Shown: positions 59,265-63,844 of the stretch, one piece after another
Numbering within the stretch: position 1 is the stretch's first letter
Layout of the letters: every line of letters begins with the position of its first letter
Assembly: GCA_050735975.1 (NCBI GenBank)
Contig: JBOHVS010000039.1
Span: forward strand, 1 to 63,844
DNA length: 63,844 nt
Direction of reading: 5' to 3'
From: DATMBL01 sp050735975
GTDB lineage: Bacteria; Desulfobacterota; Binatia; UBA9968
Made by a program: the position numbers and the translations under genes
Notes under the pieces: generated by a model
Told to the model about the DNA's origin: nothing
Databases searched by the model: none
Seen by the model: the letters and a program-made list of their open reading frames with translations, nothing else

Positions 59265-60560
59265 TCATGGCTCGAATGGATTCTTGAGCACGATGGTTTG
59301 TTCCCGCCCCGGTCCGACCGACACCAAGATAATTTCCGTTTCAACAACTTCTTCCAGGCGCCGCACGTATTTTTGCGAATTGGTTGGTAAATCGGAAAAT
59401 CGTCTTACATCTGATAAGGGCTCTTCCCACCCATCCATCTCTTCGAAAACCGGTTGGGCGCTCTGCATCGCTCTTAGGCTTGGGGAAAACTCCTGGTGGA
59501 CCTCGCCATCGTAGCGGTAGGCCACGCATATGGGGATTTTTTTGAATCCGGTCAACACGTCAAGCTTGGTCAACGCAAGTCCCGTGATGCCGTTGATCCG
59601 CACGGCGTGGCGCACAACGACCGCATCAAACCAGCCGCAGCGGCGAGATCTTCCCGTGGTGGCGCCGAACTCGGCGCCTTCTCGCCGAAGCTCTTCTCCC
59701 TCAGGACCGTGGAGTTCCGTGGGAAACGGCCCGCTTCCAACGCGGGTCGTGTAAGCCTTCGAGATTCCGATCACTTGGTGAATGTGCCGTGGTCCGATGC
59801 CGGTGCCGCTAGCCACTCCGCCCGCCACCGTGTTGGATGATGTTACGAACGGATAGGTTCCGTGATCGACATCCAATAACGTTCCTTGCGCTCCTTCGAA
59901 CAGTAACTGCTTACCCTTGCGCATCTCACGGTCGAGCAAAAGGCCGGTGTTGGTGACGTAGGGTTTCAGTTTGTCCCGGTAGATTTCGTACGAGTCATGA
60001 ATTTTTGCGAAGTCGAGGGTCTTCTCTTTAAGAATCGCCTTGAGGTAGATATTTTTCTCTGCGATATTCCTGCGCAGTTTTTCTTGAAAAGTCTCTTCTT
60101 CGAGCAGATCGATGACGCGAATACCCACGCGAGCCACCTTGTCTTCGTACGCCGGACCGATGCCGCGCCCCGTCGTGCCGATCATCCCTTCTCCGCGCAG
60201 CCGCTCGCGCGCTTGGTCGATCGCTTTGTGGTAAGGCATGATCAAATGCGCTTCCTCGCTCACTCGGAGCAACGAATCGTCCAATAGATAACCCTTCTGT
60301 TTCAGCCCGGCGATTTCCTCCAACAGAACTTCAGGATCCACAACCACGCCGTTGCCGATCACGCAGAGCTTTTGGGAATGGAGCGCGCCGGACGGAATCA
60401 GATGAAGAACGGTTTTTTCCCCATCGACGACGAGGGTATGGCCGGCATTGTTGCCGCCTTGGAAGCGAACGATGATATCCGCGTCGCGGGTAAAGAGATC
60501 GACGATCTTGCCTTTACCTTCGTCCCCCCACTGGGCGCCGATGATCGCGATGTTGGCCAT
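59265..60560 (-). CDS. purA: Adenylosuccinate synthase
   Basis: A 431-residue enzyme that joins IMP and aspartate with GTP, the first step of AMP synthesis. The GTP/Mg loop is IIGAQWGDEGKGKIVD (about residues 5-20). Further motifs are FQGGNNAGHT, GTTGRGIGPAYEDK, FEGAQGTLLDVDHGTYPFVTSS and GPFPTEL. The ATG at 60560 gives the standard MANIAIIGAQ start; a longer frame runs into the repeat upstream. It follows serA with 76 bases between and is the last gene of the leftward set headed by the ZTP riboswitch. Confidence 0.97.
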   Translation of the reverse strand: MANIAIIGAQWGDEGKGKIVDLFTRDADIIVRFQGGNNAGHTLVVDGEKTVLHLIPSGALHSQKLCVIGNGVVVDPEVLLEEIAGLKQKGYLLDDSLLRVSEEAHLIMPYHKAIDQARERLRGEGMIGTTGRGIGPAYEDKVARVGIRVIDLLEEETFQEKLRRNIAEKNIYLKAILKEKTLDFAKIHDSYEIYRDKLKPYVTNTGLLLDREMRKGKQLLFEGAQGTLLDVDHGTYPFVTSSNTVAGGVASGTGIGPRHIHQVIGISKAYTTRVGSGPFPTELHGPEGEELRREGAEFGATTGRSRRCGWFDAVVVRHAVRINGITGLALTKLDVLTGFKKIPICVAYRYDGEVHQEFSPSLRAMQSAQPVFEEMDGWEEPLSDVRRFSDLPTNSQKYVRRLEEVVETEIILVSVGPGREQTIVLKNPFEP

Positions 60561-60569
60561 GTCTTGCAG

Positions 60570-60633
60570 CCAGTCTATGACCGAAGACGGACGACGGCTG
60601 ACCGGTCTTCGGTCCACGGTCTTCGGTCTTGCT
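60570..60633. repeat. GACCGAAGACGG / GGTCTTCGGTC fold-back repeat
   Basis: ATGACCGAAGACGG is followed by GACCGGTCTTCGGTCCACGG and TCTTCGGTC. The direct and inverted units can form alternative stems in the 76-base serA-purA gap, on the transcript leading into purA. Confidence 0.65.
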
Positions 60634-60636
60634 TTC

Positions 60637-62220
60637 TCATAATTTTACGATCTCGGCGGAAACGATTTGCGGAAGGGCTCGCAGCTCCTGCAATGCCTTC
60701 TTGGGTACGGCGTCGTCTACGTGAATAAAAGAGATGGCATTGCCTCCCTTTTCGCTGCGTCCGAGCTCCATGCCTGCGATATTAATCCTGTTTTTTCCAA
60801 GGAGGGTGCCGACCGTGCCGACGACGCCGGGAACGTCGCGGTTGTGCAGAATCAGGATATAACCCTCCGGCACGGCCTCGAGATAAAAGCCGTTGACTCT
60901 GACGATCCGTGGATTATTGCTGCCGAAAATCGCACCCTCGATTTCCAGCTCCTGTTTTTTGGTTTTAATGTTGACCGCAATGGAACTTGCGAAATCACCC
61001 GAACGGCTACTCTTGGATTCGACGATCTTGATTCCTCTGTCGCGGGCGATAAGCGGCGCGTTGACGTAGTTAACCCCTGACTCCATCACCGGCGTCAAGA
61101 TGCCCTTCAACACGGCAAGAGTCAGAGGCGCCACGTCGTACTGCGTCACGTCACCACGATACTCCACGTGAACTTCTTTCGGCAGCGAGCCTGCCATTTG
61201 GACCTGAAGGCTGCCGAGTTTCTCGGCGAGTATCAGATAAGGCCGCAGGACTTCCAACAACTCCGGGCTCACGGAAGGAACATTCACCGCGTACCGGACT
61301 ACCCCGTGGCTGAGAAACTCAACCATCTGCTCCGCAACGGCTATCGCAACGTTCAGTTGGGCTTCATCCGTCGAGGCGCCGAGGTGCGGCGTGGTAATGA
61401 CCTGCTCCATCTGGATAAGCGGATGATCAGACGCGGGCGGTTCTTCGACATAGACATCCAGCGCTGCCCCGCCGACTCTTCCTTCCCGAATCGCAGCGGC
61501 CAAATCCTTCTCATCTACGATCCCGCCCCGAGCGCAGTTTATGATACGCACCCCATTTTTCATTTTGGCGAAGGCTTCGCGATTGATCAGTGCCTGGGTT
61601 TCGGGAGTGAGCGGCACGTGAACGGTGATAAAATCGGATTTCGTGAAAATCTCGTCCAATGCGGCAGGCTCGACGCCCATCCGCGCGATATTCTCCGACG
61701 GGATGAACGGATCGTAACCGATGACCTTCATTCGCAATCCGCCGGCCCGTTCCGCGACAATGCGCCCGACGTTTCCCAGGCCGATCACTCCCAAGGTCTT
61801 GTTGCACAATTCCACGCCGATAAACTTGTCGCGCTTCCATTGGCCGGATTTAAGGGATGCCACGGCCTGGGGAATATGGCGGGCCAGCGCCATCATGAGT
61901 GAGATCGTATGCTCGGCGGTCGTGACGTTGTTTCCGCCGGGAGTGTTCATAACGACGATGCCTTTTTTACTTGCCGCATCGATGTCGACATTTTCAAAGC
62001 CGACGCCGGCTCGACCGATGACCTTGAGCTTTGTCGCCGCCTGAATCAACTCCGCAGTAACCCTTGTTCCGCTCCGAATGACCCAACCGTCATAATCGGC
62101 GACGATTTTTTTGAGTTCGTCCGGTTTTAGTCCGAGGCGGACATCTATCTCGAATTCTTGCGCGCGTCGGAATACTTCGAGCCCCTGAGGGGCCAAAGAA
62201 TCTGAGACGAGAATCTTCAT
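60637..62220 (-). CDS. serA: D-3-phosphoglycerate dehydrogenase (long, ACT-containing form)
   Basis: A 527-residue enzyme that oxidises 3-phosphoglycerate with NAD+, the first step of serine synthesis. Substrate domain residues include RSGTRV and NTPGGN. The NAD loop is GLGNVGRIVAERA (about residues 147-159), and the catalytic Arg, Glu and His lie in NCARGGIVDE, EEPPASDHPL and TPHLGASTDEA. An allosteric substrate-binding domain (about 320-445) and a C-terminal ACT domain (about 455-527, ILHNRDVPGVVGTVG) follow, so serine feedback is likely. The start overlaps the aminotransferase stop by 4 bases: an obvious serine operon. Confidence 0.96.
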   Translation of the reverse strand: MKILVSDSLAPQGLEVFRRAQEFEIDVRLGLKPDELKKIVADYDGWVIRSGTRVTAELIQAATKLKVIGRAGVGFENVDIDAASKKGIVVMNTPGGNNVTTAEHTISLMMALARHIPQAVASLKSGQWKRDKFIGVELCNKTLGVIGLGNVGRIVAERAGGLRMKVIGYDPFIPSENIARMGVEPAALDEIFTKSDFITVHVPLTPETQALINREAFAKMKNGVRIINCARGGIVDEKDLAAAIREGRVGGAALDVYVEEPPASDHPLIQMEQVITTPHLGASTDEAQLNVAIAVAEQMVEFLSHGVVRYAVNVPSVSPELLEVLRPYLILAEKLGSLQVQMAGSLPKEVHVEYRGDVTQYDVAPLTLAVLKGILTPVMESGVNYVNAPLIARDRGIKIVESKSSRSGDFASSIAVNIKTKKQELEIEGAIFGSNNPRIVRVNGFYLEAVPEGYILILHNRDVPGVVGTVGTLLGKNRINIAGMELGRSEKGGNAISFIHVDDAVPKKALQELRALPQIVSAEIVKL

Positions 62221-63365
62221 GCCCTATCAAGGGCCTCCATGAGTACTTCCTGAGCCGCCGCGACGCCCCGGCCGAAAGGAATCTCGACGCCGAATTTTCT
62301 TAAAGCCATTTCCAACGCTGCAATGGCCGTAATCACATCGAAGGCGCCCATGTAGCCGACGTGGGCGATCCGAATGACCTTGCCTTTGAGCTGGTCCTGA
62401 CCCTCGGCAAGAGTGATCCCCATTCTGTCGCGCAGGTAGTCCAAAACTTTGTCACCGTCCAACCCATCGGGCAGGATGATTCCGGTTGCCGCCGGGCTTG
62501 GACTCTCAGGCGCGAGGAGTCTAAGTCCCATCGCAGCAGCTGCTGCGCGAGTCGCCCGAGCCATTCGTTCATGGCGCGTGTAAACGCGATCGAATCCTTC
62601 CCGCGCCATCAGCTCGAGCGAGGCGCGCAAACCAAAGATCAGCGAAACCGCCGGTGTAAACGCTCCTGAGCCCTTCTGCTGGTTCTTTCGTTCCAAATTG
62701 AGATCAAAATAGAAGCGCGGGAGCTTTGCTTTTTTGGTTTTTTCCCAAGCCCGGTCGCTGAGCGCGATAAAAGCCAGGCCGGGGGGCAGCATCAGAGCCT
62801 TTTGGGAGCCTGTCACCAGAACGTCGATGCCCCAAGCATCCACCGGCACCGGCAGAACGCCGACGGCGGTCACGCCGTCGACGACCAGCAGCGGGCCGTT
62901 GCGCGTAAGACTGGCAACTTCCTTGACAGGGTGGAGTGTCGTGGTTGAGGTTTCACTCGCCTGGATCAAGACGCCTTTAAGGTCCGGGTGATCTTTGAGC
63001 CGGTTCTCCACGTCTTTGATTTTGACCGGTTTGCCCCATTCGACTTTTAACTCGACTGGATTCAAGCCAAAAGCGTTCCCTATGTTGAGCCAGCGCTCGC
63101 CGAACTTGCCGCCATTGATGACTAGAACCTTATCTCCCGGCGAGAACAGGTTGGCGACCGCGGCTTCCATCGCGCCCGTGCCCGAGGAAGCCAACATGAT
63201 CACGTCGTTTTTCGTTCCAAAGAGAGTCTTGAGCCCGTAGCGAGCTTCCTCAAACACCTTGTTGAACGCGGGTGTCCGATGATGAATCATGGTTTCGGAC
63301 ATCGCCGAGGCGACTTCATTAGGGATCGGAGTGGGACCCGGCGAGAGCAGGTATTGCTTAATCAT
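62217..63365 (-). CDS. Class V aminotransferase (alanine/serine-glyoxylate or phosphoserine type)
   Basis: A 382-residue PLP enzyme. The N-terminus LLSPGPTPIPNEVASAM and HHRTPAFNKVFEE match serine-pyruvate/alanine-glyoxylate aminotransferases. SSGTGAMEAAVANLF binds phosphate, DGVTAVGVLPVPVDAWGIDV contains the PLP Asp region, and TGSQKALMLPPGL holds the Schiff-base Lys (about residue 193). Coupled to serA by a 4-base overlap, it probably supplies the transamination step of serine synthesis. It is the first gene after the ZTP riboswitch leader. Confidence 0.93.
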   Translation of the reverse strand: MIKQYLLSPGPTPIPNEVASAMSETMIHHRTPAFNKVFEEARYGLKTLFGTKNDVIMLASSGTGAMEAAVANLFSPGDKVLVINGGKFGERWLNIGNAFGLNPVELKVEWGKPVKIKDVENRLKDHPDLKGVLIQASETSTTTLHPVKEVASLTRNGPLLVVDGVTAVGVLPVPVDAWGIDVLVTGSQKALMLPPGLAFIALSDRAWEKTKKAKLPRFYFDLNLERKNQQKGSGAFTPAVSLIFGLRASLELMAREGFDRVYTRHERMARATRAAAAAMGLRLLAPESPSPAATGIILPDGLDGDKVLDYLRDRMGITLAEGQDQLKGKVIRIAHVGYMGAFDVITAIAALEMALRKFGVEIPFGRGVAAAQEVLMEALDRA

Positions 63366-63424
63366 GACTTACCCTTGGCTGCTATTATCAACCTAAAGTG
63401 TGCTGGGTCAAGAAACGAGTCTAA

Positions 63425-63489
63425 CAAGGCGCGAGCACCGAGGTGACCGAGGCGTACTTTTTGACGTCGGAGGTGATAAATGAAGTAGG
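63425..63489. repeat. Degenerate remnant of a family B element
   Basis: AAGGCGCGAGCACCGAGGTG, then GAGGCGTACTTTTTGACGTC and GGAGGTGATAAATGAAGTAG resemble the core of the element that follows at 63.54 kb, with the second GTAC lost. It has no recognisable ends and lies in the leader between the riboswitch and the aminotransferase gene. Confidence 0.4.
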
Positions 63490-63540
63490 AAGAAATTGGG
63501 TGAGGCATAAACAAAAACAGCGTATTACAAAACTCTACAT

Positions 63541-63666
63541 CAGGCTGATCAAAAAGGCTCCAGCTACGAGGCGCGCGACCAACCGGCGAGCGGAGGCGTA
63601 CTTATACAGTACGTTGGAGCGAGACGGTGGAGCGCAACGAAGTAGATGGGCTTTTTCAGCAGTCTG
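63541..63666. mobile_element. MITE-like element, family B, copy 3
   Basis: The ends are CAGGCTGATCAAAAAGGC and, inverted, CAGACTGCTGAAAAAGCCC. The centre has CGTAC-N7-GTACG (63597-63613), flanked by CGGAGG and TTGGAGCGAGACGGTGGAGC. It matches the minus strand of the 45.0-kb copy and the core of the 6.5-kb copy. It separates the riboswitch terminator from the aminotransferase gene. Confidence 0.7.
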
Positions 63667-63671
63667 GGCAT

Positions 63672-63708
63672 AAAAAAGCCTGAACCTCTTCGTATAAGAG
63701 CCCCAGGC
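63672..63708 (-). terminator. Riboswitch expression platform: intrinsic terminator
   Basis: On the minus strand GCCTG (63708-63704) pairs with CAGGC (63682-63678), with an inner CTCTT/AAGAG stem around ATACG and a run of six T at 63677-63672. The first stem strand is part of the aptamer's CGCCTGGG segment, so ligand-bound aptamer and terminator exclude each other. Confidence 0.88.
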
Positions 63709-63774
63709 GTTCGGCCGTCTTAATGCTTTGCACTTCCTCGTGGTCGATTCCACGTACACGCCAGTTGTGCAAAA
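63700..63774 (-). ncRNA. ZTP (pfl) riboswitch aptamer
   Basis: Read on the minus strand: P1 TTTGCAC (63773-63767) pairs with GTGCAAA (63733-63727). Between them are ACTGGCG (63765-63759), hairpin P2 CGTGG-AATCGA-CCACG, and AGGAA. After a short linker come CGGCCGAACGCCTGGG and GC. CTGGCG can form the pseudoknot with CGCCTGG. These are the conserved parts of the ZTP/pfl class, which senses ZTP/ZMP and turns on purine and one-carbon genes. Downstream are the aminotransferase, serA and purA genes, which fits that role. The AGGAA segment is a variant of the usual GGGGAGC. Confidence 0.87.
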
Positions 63775-63785
63775 CCTACGAAGAA

Positions 63786-63814
63786 CTTCTATCTTAGAAG
63801 GGCAGGGTTGTCAA
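63786..63814 (-). promoter_or_regulatory. Probable sigma-70-type promoter of the riboswitch leader
   Basis: On the minus strand TTGACA (63814-63809) is followed after 17 bases by TAGAAG (63791-63786), a moderate -10 match. Transcription would begin near 63779, just before the P1 stem of the riboswitch. Confidence 0.55.
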
Positions 63815-63844
63815 CGGATCTATCATCAGTTAGAGACAGGGGAC

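Noticed and set aside
59129..59347. Minus-strand frame of 72 codons overlapping the purA 3' end and the adjacent gap
   Set aside because: It overlaps purA in another frame, lacks a ribosome site and shows no motif.
63672..63780. 6S RNA or T-box leader
   Set aside because: The ACTGGCG, P1/P2 and CGCCTGGG arrangement fits the ZTP class in order and pairing; no T-box NCCA bulge or 6S open-complex bubble is present.

Overview
The window (about 63.8 kb, moderately high GC) looks like a chromosomal stretch of an uncultivated, metabolically versatile, Gram-negative-type bacterium. Housekeeping genes (hisS-aspS, purA, serA, addAB) are mixed with many soil-type catabolic families: amidohydrolases, flavin monooxygenases of the luciferase-like type, a UbiD decarboxylase, cupin dioxygenases, a molybdenum hydroxylase and two gamma-glutamyltransferases. 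This mix and the many short intergenic repeats would fit Binatota/Deltaproteobacteria-like, NC10 or Rokubacteria-type lineages. That placement is inference, because no rRNA marker is present. I saw no prophage, CRISPR array or tRNA gene.

Layout. 0-4.5 kb: amidohydrolase plus cytosolic gamma-glutamyltransferase-like pair, a luciferase-like oxidoreductase and a pterin dehydratase. 4.5-9.7 kb: a methyltransferase, then a MacAB/Lol-type export system (adaptor, ATPase, two FtsX-type permeases). 10-14.8 kb: sulfotransferase, asparaginase, and a leftward operon of a diiron-oxidase-like protein, a gentisate-dioxygenase-like cupin and a luciferase-like oxidoreductase. 14.9-19.3 kb: a scrambled molybdenum hydroxylase remnant, UbiD, an amidohydrolase and a metal-ligand-free M24-like protein. 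19.5-22.5 kb: hisS-aspS. 22.8-32.6 kb: a surface-sugar/peptide cluster with a membrane UDP-sugar dehydratase, two tandem NRPS-like adenylation-carrier-thioesterase proteins, a UDP-sugar dehydrogenase and an unknown helical protein. 33-36 kb: a small zinc protein and a two-component pair with a sigma-54 activator. 36-45 kb: a VOC protein, a molybdenum hydroxylase operon, a membrane sensor kinase and an amidohydrolase. 45-48 kb: lone eutA and a double cupin. 48.5-55.8 kb: addB-addA-exonuclease. 55.9-59.1 kb: secreted gamma-glutamyltransferase, a DUF883 protein and an orphan solute-binding protein. 59.3-63.8 kb: a leftward aminotransferase-serA-purA set.

The clearest regulatory discovery is a ZTP (pfl) riboswitch with overlapping terminator at 63.67-63.77 kb on the minus strand. 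It points at the aminotransferase-serA-purA genes and so links the purine/one-carbon alarmone to serine and AMP synthesis. Other points of interest are the paired NRPS-like proteins, whose thioesterases carry Ser in one and Cys in the other, and two sensor kinases with complementary defects: one keeps the phospho-acceptor His but has lost ATP-binding motifs, the other keeps the ATPase but has Arg at the acceptor site. Several enzymes have lost canonical catalytic or metal ligands. At least two families of MITE-like elements with terminal inverted repeats are scattered between genes.
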